A stretch of DNA of 64,000 bases from Hymenolepis diminuta. Taxonomy: Eukaryota > Platyhelminthes > Cestoda > Cyclophyllidea > Hymenolepididae. The translations under genes were made by a program, and so were the position numbers. The stretch lies in the NCBI GenBank assembly GCA_900708905.1, contig CAADRB010000028.1:1722221-1786220 (forward strand), given 5' to 3'. Positions 1 to 13,735 of this stretch are shown one piece after another. Within the stretch, counting starts at the first letter, position 1. The number at the start of each line of letters is the position of its first letter. Below the pieces are notes generated by a model, which searched no databases, was not told where the DNA came from, and was given only the letters and a program-made list of their open reading frames with translations.

Positions 1-2807
1 TAATAATTATTAATTTGAAATTTCCTACCCCCCAATCCAATAATTTTAAAGGCGAAGAATGTACTGTTTTCACTCATGTTACCAAGGTACAGGATTAATA
101 ATGTTTTTGAGCATTTGTAAATATGAAAAATTTTTTCTGATGAAAAGACAACTCAATTAAAATTATTTCTATGTTAAAGGTAGGACACTTTACTCATATT
201 AAAGTTAAATAAAAAGTGTTCGGACTCACAGTCACAGCATTAAGGTATACTTTTACAATTTATCAAGGTTCAAAATCCACTAACGTGATAATTATCGCAA
301 CTGCTTATTTTTGGACTTAATATCATGTCAGCTTGAATGAAAATATCTCACCAAAATGTTTATTGAGATGCGAAAAAGGATGTATTTGGGGAATTCGGCT
401 GTAAACGAGGATTTCCACATAATTTCAGTTGTGGGTATGGCCTATTAGTCTTTTAACCGTTAGTAACTGAGGTTTTTGGAAACATTCAACTAAAAGGTAG
501 TTTTAAAAGTAAGTTGTTTAAAATTTTACTAGATTCTTGTTTGCGAGACGAAGTGTTTACTTTCCTTAGTATTTTCATAATTTCCTCTAGTTCACTTTCG
601 TCTGGTTGCACAGCAGTCCCATCTGTTCTTGATTTTTACACTGTAGAGCATTGTAGAGCATAGGCCCTCTATAACAATAAGTTTTACTTAATATTACTTA
701 CTAGGGCCAAAAACGATTATCTCACCTCCTCTATAATTACATTAAATTAGCTAATGGTATTAAGATAATTCATATAAAGCTTAACCAGTGATATTTAAAT
801 CTATCATGAACAAAAATAGTGTTCTAAATTTGATATCTTTTGAAAAAAGACACGTTTATTAATTTTATGTTTTCATTAAAATTAAATTTGTTACTTCAAT
901 TTAAAGCAAATTAAAAATTTAATTTTAAAATCTCAAAATGCCCAAATTCACCATAACATCAGACAATTCTGTATTCTCCTAGATCCTAAATTTTAGGTTT
1001 ATCTACATGATACAATTCTTTCTGTATAAAAATCAGTTTATTTATTATTATCATTAATGAAGAGTGCCGCTCTGTATTTCAAAAGTGGAAAACAAACTCA
1101 GTTGGTGAACTCCTTACGTCTTCGATTTTGACATGCAAAAGGTTATACTAAGAAAACAAGACATTTATTTTATCATAATTGGCATTTTTCAATAAATTTC
1201 ATTATTCTATTTTAAGATAATGTTGAACCTAATAAATGAGTTAATAAAATAAATTTTAATAGTTGTAGTTTGACGTTTAATTATATATTTGTTTACATTT
1301 GGACCAAATTTGAATTTATGTTATTCTCATGTTGAAGTAATATAAATAAAAACTAATCGAAATCGTATACCTTTCGAGCTCTAAAACTATTAAAATCGGT
1401 TTATTTGTGCAAAACATTTTTCTGTATTTTGGACAGTAATTGTAGCCTTTTCAATTAACTTATAAACGAATTTGGCTTGATAAATAACTAATTTTTTCAT
1501 GGTTTTTCAAACTTGAAAAGTCCTTGAATGTTAATAACAGCAAGGAATTCTAAATTCTTCCTATTGGATGGAAAAGTATTTTGGGTCATTCAACAAAGTT
1601 TTAACTGAAACATCTACATATTTAGGAAAATTATTACAAATACTATTATTGTGTAGGTAAATGTAACTCATGAAAAATTCGGCAAGTTATTATTTTAAAG
1701 TAGATTTGTGAGGCATATTTTGAAAGTGCATTTCAGTTAACCTTTCGAGTGAGTAGAATGACTTATCTGATTACGTTCAATAAATGGCAGTTAATGGTGA
1801 AATTTAAAATGATAGAAACTGATTCCCCTGATTTTCTCGTAGAATTAACAAAAAAACTACACTGACGCTGAAAGCCTGAACTATATCAATAAAATATAAC
1901 TTTATCAAAATTGAAAAAAGTCAGAAATTCTAACTTTAGTTGGATATTTTCTGTTAGAAATATCACGTTTAGCTATTCGTATGACCTTGATAGTGAACTC
2001 AGCTTATTCAAAAATCTGAATTGCTACTTCCCCTATTATATTTAAGCAGCCGTAAATTAATTCGTACACATGTTTTTTAGTTGGCCATTTTAAACAGATA
2101 TTTTATTTTATTCAGTTATTAACAAAAACTTATTTGTCTTTTTATTATAAAAATAATGTCACTCATTTTTTAAATTATTCTAACGCACACAGGTGTCTAC
2201 TATGTAATGAATAAATTATATTCTTTAAAGTATTCCTTCACTTACTAAACAATGAGCATAATTTGCTATATTATGTTGAAGTTTTAATATTTTTAACCCG
2301 TTGCTATTATTCGATTTGAAACGATACTTTCAATTCAACATCATACAAAATATTGGTGACCTTGAAATTCCAAGTATTTTTTATCTTTGATTCGTTTTAA
2401 TCAGCTAGAAACCTTTTTATAGCGAGACCGAATTATTTTTTTATGAAATATTTAAAATTAAAGTTACTAACATGTTTAAATATTTTAATTTAATCAAAAA
2501 ATTTTATATGATAGCTTCAAAAAGTAACAGCGAATTTGAACAAATTTGCTTTAGGCACGCCATGATTTTAGAATATCTTCAAAATCTTGAAATCATCTTA
2601 ACCCAGCACTCAACAACATATTACGATTACAACAAATAAAATTGTGATTCCGACAAAATTAGGCAATTTTCCACATTTCTTCCACTTTCAGCATATTTTA
2701 CGAAAAATTCAAAATAAATATCATAATTTTAGGTTGGATAATGTAAATAAAGTATCTAAACAGTTTCTACCCTTAATTAGCGCATATGTCTTCTTTTTAT
2801 GTTGCAG
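1..2807 (+). other. 3' part of a large intron of the GPCR gene
   Basis: This AT-rich stretch has no reading frame that resembles a protein. It ends in a good 3' splice site (pyrimidine-rich run, then TTGCAG) directly before the receptor exon. The exons for the receptor's N-terminus and TM1-TM4 must lie upstream of the window, because nothing like them appears here. A short open frame at 2644-2841 runs across the acceptor and is taken as chance. No repeat was recognised in it. Confidence 0.6.
2790..2807 (+). promoter_or_regulatory. 3' splice acceptor of the terminal GPCR exon
   Basis: A T-rich tract (TCTTCTTTTTATG) is followed by TTGCAG ending at 2807. The next base opens the receptor frame with a whole codon, so the intron is phase 0 if this site is used. 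The in-frame ATG at 2799 lies inside the acceptor and is therefore not the translation start. A weaker AG (TTAATTAG, near 2780) lies just upstream and fits less well. Confidence 0.65.
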
Positions 2808-4022
2808 AAAAATGATATCAATCTACCCCAATTTGATATAAATCAGACGTACAGTTTGGAATCTTTCGTTCCTGTTTCGCCATCGAAAGACAAGTGGCCG
2901 AGATATCTAGTAATCTTTGAAAAAGTACAATCATGGTTGGTGTACTTCGTCCTATTTTTTATTCTCCCATTTGTGTGTCTCTGTCTGACCAGTTTTTATC
3001 TTCTCTCTGCTGTTAAAATGTCTGGTCGCTTTGTCAGACAACATTGCATACGTGGTGGTGTTGAATTCCGTAACACTTTACGTGAGGAAGCTCGAATGAC
3101 AGTTTTAACTCTCTGTCTTATTGGGGCCTTCTTTATTTGTCAAAGTCCTTTTGTCATTTACCAGGCTTTTACACATGTCGGCCTTCTATCTAGACCCAGT
3201 CACGAAATGAGTCTTGTCCGAGCTCTAATACATCTTGCTTTAGCCTTGAAAAGTGATTGCACATTCGTATTTCACTGTTGGTTAAACCAACGATTTGCTC
3301 TTGCCCTTCGACGAATGCTCTGTTCTTTTTCATCAAATACTGCCAGTGGCCGATGCCACGGGAGTAAATCTTATTCCCAAGAGGATTCTCAAAATCAGTA
3401 TAACTCCCGGCAGGGTCAAACGCGCTCCTTAATAAGGCATCATGCCATACAGCAAACTAGCCGCGCGGATGAAAAGCAAATGAAGATTTTACTAAAAGAA
3501 ATTGATTTTAAACGAAGAGCTGGATGCCATCGCAATCAAAATTTTAATAAAAGTGATGAAAAGTCACCTACGTCTATAAAGGCTTCAATCACGTATAAGA
3601 AGTCGGATATGAGGAAGCGATCGATCCCTATCGAAGAAGCCTTGCAAAACAGCGGTACACAAGAGCCACTTTCCCCAAAAGACTCGACAGATGATACCAT
3701 TAAAGGATTTAATTATAACCCGAGAATAATGGTTACGTTAGAAGCAAAAGAAATGAAAGATTTTCAGTCCATTTTGCAAAAGAAATGCTGCAAGAAACAA
3801 TCAAGGTTCTTCTCTGAAAATGATCTCTGCACCTCATGCACAACAACTGGTTGTTCTTGTGGATTATCTTGTCAAGCTACATCAATCTGTTCCTCATTAG
3901 ATTGTACAGCCGAGACAAGTACTCAATGCAGGTACTCACTAACCAAATCCTTTTCTCTTCCACCTCTTAATTCAACGAATGGGCCTTATCATGCTTTTCC
4001 TACCGCTTGCGGTGACCTCTAA
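2808..4022 (+). CDS. class A neuropeptide-like GPCR, terminal exon (TM5 to C-tail)
   Basis: This is the C-terminal part of a rhodopsin-type receptor, about 404 codons in one exon. Counting residues from the in-frame ATG at 2799, residues 4-45 form the end of the second extracellular loop, with an N-glycosylation site (NQT, 15-17). TM5 is about 46-72. A short third intracellular loop follows with a basic helix (RNTLREEARM, 91-100). TM6 is about 100-124 and carries FFICQSPF, matching the FxxCxxP core of class A TM6. TM7 is about 138-161, followed by helix 8 (LNQRFALALRRML). The usual TM7 NPxxY is replaced by TFVFH. The C-tail from about 176 is some 230 residues, Ser/Lys-rich, and ends in a Cys-rich stretch (about 330-390). 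Its overall look is that of invertebrate peptide receptors, but ligand and subfamily cannot be told. TM1-TM4 and the DRY motif lie outside the window. Stop TAA is at 4020-4022. I am confident of the family, not of the ligand. Confidence 0.85.
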   Translation, partial: KNDINLPQFDINQTYSLESFVPVSPSKDKWPRYLVIFEKVQSWLVYFVLFFILPFVCLCLTSFYLLSAVKMSGRFVRQHCIRGGVEFRNTLREEARMTVLTLCLIGAFFICQSPFVIYQAFTHVGLLSRPSHEMSLVRALIHLALALKSDCTFVFHCWLNQRFALALRRMLCSFSSNTASGRCHGSKSYSQEDSQNQYNSRQGQTRSLIRHHAIQQTSRADEKQMKILLKEIDFKRRAGCHRNQNFNKSDEKSPTSIKASITYKKSDMRKRSIPIEEALQNSGTQEPLSPKDSTDDTIKGFNYNPRIMVTLEAKEMKDFQSILQKKCCKKQSRFFSENDLCTSCTTTGCSCGLSCQATSICSSLDCTAETSTQCRYSLTKSFSLPPLNSTNGPYHAFPTACGDL

Positions 4023-4114
4023 ATAAACAAGGCATCTGTTTCGTGTGCAATTTTATGCATTCCCATTTCGAACCATAATTCACATATTCTCTCTGATTTG
4101 AGCTATGTAAATGA

Positions 4115-4120
4115 AATAAA
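4115..4120 (+). promoter_or_regulatory. polyadenylation signal of the GPCR gene
   Basis: AATAAA lies about 95 bases after the stop and is followed by GG and a T-rich run, as expected around a cleavage site. Another AATAAA overlaps the stop region (4022-4027), but it is so close to the coding end that the 4115 copy is the better candidate. Confidence 0.55.
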
Positions 4121-4149
4121 GGAATTTTTTTATTATTAAAGGATACAAT

Positions 4150-7100
4150 ATTTTCTTTTTTTTAAGCAGGCAAAAATATTCTTTTTCGGATGAAGTGTTT
4201 ATTGTTTGGAAAAGTGTAAACTGGTGAGGATGGCTGTGACTAATAAAATATGAAATTAAATAATATACTAATGTTAGTAAAATATTGCAGTTAATTTCAA
4301 CATTTTAAATCTGTCTGACTAATTTTATATTCATAATTTACTTTTAATTTCTACTTAAATTTACCATAATAAGTATTATTTAAATATTTTAAGTGCATCA
4401 GATAAGAAAATTGCTCACAAAGTTATGAAATGAGGAAATGCTTAAAATAGTAACGTGCAATAAAGCAAAAACGCCTTAACTTGCTTTAATCATGGATTTA
4501 CCAAACAGCGTAAGGTTCAGTAAAGGAAAATAGGAGAGTCGAATAGGAGTATTCAGTGGAACTTGGAATTTTGTTTCAGGTACCTTCTGAAGGGGTGAAT
4601 TCTCTACTTTCTCATTGGAGGTATAATTGCATTTGTAATGCCTTGGATTTCGGTTGAAAGCACCTGCAATAGTTATTTCCTGTTATCCAGTCAATTTTAT
4701 TCAATTTACCTGATGTCAACTTCCTTCATTTGTAAATCGTTACAAATAAGCAGGTAGATAAGTAATCCTGCCTTTAGCCAAAATAATACTTTTATTAAAA
4801 AACATGCTCTTCCTAGAATCCGCTTTTAAAACCAATGAAATTTTGTATTTTCTTCATTTCCGAGCCTTTAGGAATGGCTCAAATAAAATGCACATCTCTC
4901 AATTTGGTCTTTGATCAGAGAACAGAATAAAAAGTTGTGGTGAATTAGATTAATGATTCCCTCCTGACACTTTCATGGTTTGAAATAATTGAAATGATGG
5001 GGTCATTCGTGGAAATGGTTGAAGAAAATAAGCTTGTATTGGCAAAATATTTTGTTTTTTTAATATTCCATCATTATTTTTTAGCAGTTTGATTATCAGC
5101 AAAAGGCTCCTTTTTTACCTTTATGCTCAATTAACGCAAAGTTTTGCCGAAATAAACATAGTGATGAATTTTTTATTATTTTAACTTCTCACGGCAAATA
5201 TACCAGATTCAGTCTAAATTTTGACATATTAAGATCTCTAGAAAAAAACCGAAATTTATGCTTATGATATGGTCATAGGAGCTTGTAACTATAGAATCAC
5301 ACACCTACCTTAAAGGTTGTTTTGTGCACATTAAATATTATTCGTTTTTGCCATTATTTTCTCAAACCTTGAGTTATAAAAATTAATGAAAATTTAAATT
5401 TAATCTATCATATGGAAGTAGAAGTCATCAATTTTAGAAAATTTAAAGGAATATCGAATAGCAAATAGTATACCTTTAATGTACATAATTAAACTGTGTA
5501 AACTGTAGTATTCAACTTTCAGGAACCTTTTATTTCCTTTTTTGAATTTTTAATAAAATAGACTTTGTTTTTTCTATGTTGGTACCACCCCTTAATTTAA
5601 TTTACTGACAGTAATCTGGTGTCCCCTAAGTAAAGCCAGTGAAATTTAGATTTCATGAATTCACGAAACGTGCAAATAGACTTTTTTGACACATACAAAT
5701 TCACAGATTGAGAGGCCCACCGACATTAGTCACTTTTCTATCTCTTTCCATATTCCTCGTAAAAGTGCAGGTAGAAAAACTGAAACTACCGAAAAAACCT
5801 CCATGAAGTATTTCATTTCCAAATATTTTTAGCCTAGTATATATCTACCTTGCATGACTGACATTATCAGATTTCATGCAAAAAATATGCAAAGCCTAAA
5901 TACAACCTAAAATTAGACTGGTCAGCTTGTAATTTGTATTATTATAGAAATTCGGCAATATTTCTTTTGGCACTATTTTAAAAATGAACACATAAAAAAG
6001 CATTTTGGATCGTTTAAACCACAGATAATTTTTTTAATTTAAAACTTAGCTTGTATTTATCAGTTCCACTAATTTATTTAGGCTGATAATAAAAAGTAGT
6101 TGGATTTGATTCAATAATATCTAGAAATACCTTGTCCTAGTCGATATTAGATAGTTCAGATAAAATTAACTATTAACTACTCATAAATTGTCATTTTCAG
6201 CTTTATTAAGAAAAATGTTTCTGTTTAGTGAAATAATAAAGGGACAACGTGAAAAATTAATTAGTAGCAGAAAACCAACATTTACATACCGTAAACGTAC
6301 AGGGAAAAAAGCTTAAAATTTATCATTAGGAAACATCCAAACGGGCTGGAATCGAAAGGCAATAAAAAAAGAAAAAATCATAGATTAGGTAGTAGAAGTG
6401 AAAGCCGGGGAATTCGGAGAACCTCTTTCATCCAATTTTAGAATAACAATGTCAAATATTCCTACAAGTCAAAATTCCACCAGACTTATCCTTTTTTTCC
6501 ATCATCTACCTCCTTGTTTGGAAAATCCCGATGATATGTTTTCACATGATTTTGGAGTCATCCACTTTTCACATAAATAACTGTTTAACTTTCGCTTGGA
6601 CTTTCAAGTGTAACTAAGATATTAAATATTTCATAACACAAAAATGTAGAAATCAAAATGTCAGACTGAAAAGAAGCCCGTGCTTTTTTAAGAATTCCTT
6701 TGCCACATTCATTTATATTTTATTTTCGCAGGATATAACTTTTCCAATACCAGTTCGCTGCAATTCAACCTTTCAATACTATCAATACTGCGTCATAATC
6801 AGCTATTCCGAAAGGCTTTAAAGCTCCTTTACATTAGCAACAAGAAATGTTAAGAAAAGCATCATCTTAAAAATTTGGAGCCAGTCAGTTTAACCTACTT
6901 CAAAAGAATGTACCTTCTGTCTTGCATATTAATGTGGCGTTAAGCAAAATATAAACAGCGTTTAAATACTTGGGTTTTGCCTAGGTGGTTTGGGATTAGA
7001 TAGTGCAAATTATCTGGATTGGAATGATGTAGTTTGCAGATCCGCCTGTTTCACGTAGAAACCGTTCAATTAATTGAAGACATTTGAATCAAGAAAGTAA

Positions 7101-10100
7101 AGAATTTGGAAATTTGGAGTGGTAAAACGGAGAAGGAAGAAAAACTTTGAAATATATCTACGGAAGTTGACGAATACGAGTTAAATTCAGCATATTTTCC
7201 ACTCTTCTTTATGAACACAAAATTTAGATACTTTTTAACGTTCCTTAGGTGACTTATTTTCTAAACTGAATATCTAATTATCTCTAAGCTGGCTGTTACA
7301 AATTCAAATATCCTTCTTGGGTCATCTTACCGTATTGATTTGGCATTTCTAAGACAGGCTGACTATAAGAGACATAGATGACCCATTTCCTCTCCTTTCT
7401 CGAAATCTGTGGGGTTTTAGTCACATTATATACAATTCGCAAAGAAATATTCCTAACAATATTGCTTTTGGATGCACCTTTACGAGCTAAGTTAAATTCT
7501 AATGTAGATTTTAGTCAACACTTAAACAAAATCAGAATTAAACAACATATTTTAGAGGTTTTCCATCCTTACTCAAAATTCTCGTATTTACAGGAAAATT
7601 TGAGCAAGGAATTAACAACAAATTATTTCCAACTGAAGGATTCAAATTAACCGTGTAAAAAATCTGAAACGAATTCTAAGCCGTGGTACGTTTTTCCTGG
7701 AATGCCCTGATGAATAATTAAGGACATCAGAGTTTATATGAGGTAGACGCATCTTCTAAATACTACTAAGTGATAGTAGAGAATGTTATTGATTCATATG
7801 CCAATTTCACCGCAAACAAAAAGAACAGTTTATTTATTCTTAATCAAAGAAGCCAGATAGAACTAATTCAGACAAAGGACATTTTAAAATTGTTAATCTG
7901 AAAATGGAAAGTTTCTTTTTTGTCGTAAAAGAACATATTCGTGCAAATGAGTTTACAATATAATATTTCAAAATTTACCATTCGGCTATTTTTAATCAAG
8001 TCGATGAGTCAATACTGTCTCATAATTCGAATTATAATTTGGCGATTTGTGTTGATAAGAGAAAGTAATATCTTTCACGAATGAAATATATAGTATATTA
8101 TGATATAAGCCAAATCCCTTTGTTCATTTTTACTTAATAATTATGATTGAGAGAAAAGAGCTTTTAGATATTTCCGTCCAATGGGCTCTATTTCTGTAAC
8201 AAATTAATTTATGTTAGACGTTGTGATCTAAAGGGAGTTATTTGAAAATGAATCAGATTTATCAATAAAATTTACCAGTTAAGATACATCTTATAAACGA
8301 TTTGATACGACTTGCCCGACAAAGCGACAGACTGATTAATATCTATGGGTAGGCTTTATGGGTGGTTGTGAGGAATTATAATAGGATGTCACATACGTCT
8401 TAAGAAAAGTGGATCGGAAAAAGTGAAAAATCTACATAACGCAGAAAGTGCGAATAAAGCAAATATTTTCGTGCTATGGCCAAATTAAATAAACTTGATA
8501 TCCAATAACTAAAAACCATAAATTAAACAACAAGAAGGGCAGAAAAGGGTCAGCCAAAGTGTATTTGGGTGAGATTTTGCTGAGTTATACAAAATAGGAA
8601 GATACAAGGAGTTAAAAATGGCTATAATCATGTAAACCGATAGATCAAACCATATACTCTTCTTGATGAACACCCTCAAAGGCGCAGATAGGCCAACGTA
8701 TACTAGACTCAAACCATTAAGTGTGTTGTCAAATAAAGAGTGAGTGAGACAATTTAGCTCCATGAAAACACTTTATGCACTGCTAAATGAGCATGATTAG
8801 CATCTCTCCCATTTCATCTATCAGAATAATTGCTAGACAACACGATGTAATTAAGAACAGGAAGAGACGCTATTCTAAACTTAAAATGCATTCAGTTCCC
8901 CTCTTATTGTTGCTATTCCCTTAGCCAATAAACTGATTCTGCACATATTTTATAAATATAATTTGGGGGTACGTTAGTGGATGCGAACTTTACTTTAAAA
9001 TGCAAAAAGCCAATTTTTGTTTGAAACTCTCCTTAAATTTATCTCCATTACAGCATTCTGCAATTTCATTAACAATTGGTTTTGTTGATACAAAAAATGT
9101 TCTGAATTTCAATTGCTCCCATTTCTAAGTGATGATATTCTTTTCGATCAAGTTTAAACTTTAAAATCTTGTCATCCCACTGCACACAATAGACAGCCGC
9201 TAAAACTTGGGGATCAACTCATGCTCATCTTGTTTACAGTACAATTTTCTGTTCTCTGATAATGGAATGCACTCTAGTTGAATTTTATCGATAAAAAATT
9301 ATCATAATACAAATAACAATTTGAGACCAACTGAGAGTAGACACTGTTAAAGAGAGACAGATATGTTTAATGAGATTTACTCCTTGAAAAAATTCAACGT
9401 ATCGTAGCAGAGCAAAAATAAATCCTGAAGAACTTTAGAAGACGCTAATAAAATTATCAATCAAATGGTTTTGATTATGGTTACATTTTATGATAGCCAG
9501 TTGTGGTAGCCACTTTAGATTATATCTGAAAGAGACCTTCATGGCTAAGAATGATCAACCTATTTAATAGAAAATTTTCATGTCAAAACACAATAACTGG
9601 GAGATATATTATTAGTGTTGGGGGATTCATGTTAGTAAAGCGCATCTGAAAAAAGGTAAAAACGAACCATTACGCCAAGATAACAATTTATTAGACTCCT
9701 AAAATTTATATTTGAACTCTCAGCAGTTGTTAATGTAATCCATATTTGGAGAAATACAACAGCAAAAATGCTCGCTTAAAACAAAGAATATTTCCTTAAA
9801 ATATGTCTCTTTGACCATTATCACTCTCGGTTTTTTGTATTTTAAGCATCCTAATCTCAGAATTTTCTAGATAAACGAAATCATAAAAATTAACTTAAAA
9901 AGAAATTATTGCTTTAAACTGAATGACCTCTAATAATTACATAGACTTTCTTATTTATAACCAGGTCTTTTATAAATTTAAATATCTTATTTGCATTCTT
10001 GCATACTTGGCATTTGCGGGGAATATTAACCCCATTTGATGAAAATTAAATGGTCATTTAATGTTATTTTCTGAAAACTACGGTTATATACGAAGGTCAG

Positions 10101-11210
10101 ATGCTTAAGACATTAAGAGTGTGAGAGGTCATCGTTTCTTTTGGAGACCAGCTATCAAGGCAGTTAGTAGGCAGGTAAACTGATTTTCATAAATGAAGAT
10201 AAAATATTCTTGATATTTTATGGTCGCAACCAATTAGCTATTATCGGACCTTATATTTTCTTTTAAGCAGCCCCCTTTTAATGCATGCAAAATAGAGATG
10301 CTAAACTCTGAAGGATTCCGTATGTTTTTGAAAAGCGCTACTAGCAAACTAGCATTGATTTTACGTTTCTGTCACTGCGAATTTTAACTTTGCCTCTTGA
10401 AAAAGATGATTAGGGATGCGATTTTATTTGTCTATTTAACAAGACTAAAACAATAAAGTATTCTTGCGAATGAAATGTCATTGACATTTGACACCTTAGA
10501 AGATTTCTTAGATGTGATACGTGATTTATCTCACAGATCAGATTTAGATGCATTTTTCATAAACGTTTTTTAACTGCACGTTAGCATATAGAACAATACT
10601 GATTATTTCTGGAATAGCAATAACAGTTATTCAATCATTTTGAAAATTTATATAAAATTATTACAATTTTGTGCCATGGATTTGTAATCACGAAATGTTA
10701 AAGTAGGCCAAAAATCGTAAATAAAACCTTTTTTAGAGCTTGCATTCTTGCTACATATGTCGATAATTTTGAATATTAAATTGAGCCCTCGGATTATCGA
10801 CACCGGTTTGATATTGGTGCTATTTTAAATGGCAAATGGTATTTTTGTAAAATTTATTCATTGTATTTGAAATATCACAAAACGAACAATATTTAAATGA
10901 TAAAACAAATGAAGGACACATTCAAAAGAGCAATACGGCCTCACATGCACTAATAATTATTTACCAGAGAAAAATTGCACACTTGAAAGGTAAATAAGAA
11001 AATATGGCAATCAATGAAATTATCAAATTACTTAAAGAGAAAAACAATCTAATTCTGAAACGCGTGTGCAAAATCGATTGAAATTATTTAATAAATATTA
11101 GGAAACTTCTGAAAAAGTCTCATATGTAGGTTACGAATTTCCTCAAATTAATTAATTAAAACTTTACAACTTTCTTGAAATACGCTACTAAGAAAGTATT
11201 TTCCAGGTCT
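4150..11210. other. gene desert, no feature recognised
   Basis: AT-rich intergenic or intronic DNA. The open frames here (for example 7378-7650 plus, 84 codons at 8509-8763 minus) show no family motif, splice context or codon pattern and look like chance. A TTTCAG acceptor-like site near 4578 has no convincing exon after it. Confidence 0.5.
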
Positions 11211-11219
11211 TCATTTTCC

Positions 11220-11830
11220 CTTTTTGTACGTAACGGAAAACGCCTACTGATCATACCTTTAGTAGCTATGCCCGAGTGCCAGTTATTTCCAATATAATCG
11301 AATTTCGTAAACATTTCCCGTCCATAATACAAGTCCTTTCAATTCTATATGTAAATATCACTGGATTAATCAGATAGAGCAATCAACATGGGTGTGGCAG
11401 TCTATCTATAAACTGCTTTCAGAAGTTTATTTCGTCCAGTTACTTTCTTTTTACTATCTGGTAGAAAGACGAAAAAATGCGCCGGAAGTGTGAGATCAAT
11501 GCCTCATCATGCCAATGCCACTTCCACGCTACAACAGGATAGGTCATAGCATATCGCAGTCAGTCGTGATTCATCGATTTGTTTATTTTCTGACAAATAC
11601 ATCCTGTGATATTAGACTTGGAATTCCAATAACTATGACAGGTTGGTTAAATCTTTGCTGGCCAATCACAATCTAGATAAACCCAATTCAATGTGTATAA
11701 ACATGTTTAAAATTTAGTTTATAAATATCTGGACTAGCCTGGTCTAGGTAGTAATACACCTTGTCTGATTAGTCTTCCCTTTCTCTAGAGTCTGAACAAA
11801 TGTGGCGTGCTTATAACGGTGGCTTGACTT
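11220..11830 (+). other. GC-richer island with LTR-like layout
   Basis: This block is less AT-rich than its flanks. Near its end it has a CCAAT-like box (GGCCAATCACA, about 11660), a TATA-like TTTATAAATATC (about 11720), and then TTATAACGGTGGCTTGAC (11811-11828). The last resembles the TTATAACTGGTAACCTAC that ends the LTR at 37.15 kb. It could be the 3' part of an old solo LTR read on the plus strand. No paired LTR or internal domain was found, so this is weak. Confidence 0.25.
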
Positions 11831-11834
11831 AGCA

Positions 11835-13735
11835 TTATGACACTACTTATTTTTATCAAAATAATAATACTATCCATATGTGTTGGCATTCGATCTCGTG
11901 TTCTCAATTGTGATGGCATGCTAGCAGTATGGAGTGAGAATGCAGGATTTATTCAAGCAATAGCGATGATATCTTTAATAAGCTCTTATGTGGATTTGCT
12001 GCACCATTACTTTTCGATACATTCTATTACATGCTTGAATGAGATTTAGTAAGTTAAAAATAGATTTAATTTAATTTTGAATAAATATTTATATAAAAAT
12101 GTGGGCAGTAGTTGGAAATCACCCGAGTTTAGCGAAAAAATTTTTAATTTATTCCGCCAATTTCTTCAGGCAGTGTGAACTGGTAATTAATGCGATTGTG
12201 TTGTGTCATGACTTTTAAGATTATATATATAATTTTCTTAAATACCCTGGTCTATTTAAATATGGTATTCTTTTATTTTATTAAAGCGATGACATTTACT
12301 AATTAAATTATTCTGCAACTTTAATCGGCATCACACCCTTTATGTATCTTTCGAACCTTGTAGTGTGCTCTGCATATTATTTTTAAAGAACTCTGTGGAT
12401 AGATCCTTCCATTGTGTTATTTTACAACACTATGGTAATGCTATGAGGGCAAAATATTCTATAAATTATATTGTAAACGAGAGAAAATTCAAGAATCCAA
12501 TCAAAAAGACAGTTTAGGTTTATTTCTGAATGCATATTTAAAACTGATTTTCCAATAACAATGAAAGTTTCTATACTAAAAACAAACTTACCTCATTTGT
12601 ATTGGCAAAGGCCGTTTCTGAGGTAGAAAAGCTTGAGACGTGAAATTTCAAACTTTTGATATGTATTTAAGTCGACCGTTTTTTAATAAGTTGTTTTGAT
12701 TATTAGAGTTTATAAAACAATGAACCATTGTAGAAATAAGTGGAAGAGAAAAATCTAACGTCCTCCGGGAGATAAATAACTAAAAATTTTCACGCAAATA
12801 TTTGTTGAGAGGAAAAATTTGGCTACTTAGGACTTGTATTTTCAATCAATAACAAGATCCTTACTTATCTTTTTATATGAATTCATTTTTGCTATCACTA
12901 ACGTAACTACGACTCCTAACTGATACTTTATTTTTTGCAAGAATTTTATTTTCATGAACCTTTTGATTTTAAAAGAATTTGAACCGCTTTGATCTTAGTT
13001 GGCTAAGTTTATGACTTATGTGAAATATAGATTCTGGAATATTTGAAAATGTTATTTGTTCTTGTTGTCGATTTCCTCCGTGGCGAAAGTATTTTGTGCT
13101 AAGCTAATTGTTTATTCATTTATATTTTCATAATATATGTATCTATTTATAGTATTGAATAGAAATTAACTAAATATAAGTGTTTTTGTTAACTCCTTAA
13201 TAAAAAACGAAAAAAAACATATAAATATAAGATACGTTTTCCTTACTAGTTTCGATTATTCCAGTCCCCTCAAGATAGAATTACTTAATGGTCAAGGTAG
13301 ATGCAATTCTGCTTTGCAGACAAAGCGCCCAGGTTTCTTATTCAAATCATAAGCGCTTGAATCCATTTAAAATATCTGTAAGTCAGCAATTGTTATGTAA
13401 TTCATTCTAATTAAAATATCGAGGATACTAAACAACTTTATGATATACATCATTATCGAATAACCAAGTTTTCACATAATTACGTGGAGTACCTGTTTAA
13501 AAAGTTTAACTCGCCAGAGGTTTGTCGTCAGTCCTGAATCATATGTTATCATGTTTTGCTTCACTTATAATGGTTAGATGTCCTTTGAAATGATTCGTTT
13601 TAAAATATACAAAATCCAATATGAATGAGGATCAATCCAAAAATATCAGAAAATCTGTCCAGTTCTTTTGTGTATTTATAATTAAGTAAAAAATTCCGTA
13701 CTTTTAATGTCAAAATTATTCATTTTGACGTAGTT
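11835..13735. other. non-coding, nothing recognised
   Basis: AT-rich sequence with no family-like frame. The 70-codon frame at 11837-12049 is hydrophobic but has no recognisable motif and is probably chance. Confidence 0.45.

Noticed and set aside
2644..2841. 65-codon frame before the receptor exon
   Set aside because: It runs through the splice acceptor in another frame and has no motif; intronic chance frame.
7690..7730. CTGATGA core of a hammerhead ribozyme
   Set aside because: The required GAAA core strand and stems are missing here and at the other CTGATGA sites checked (about 135, 38786, 43488).
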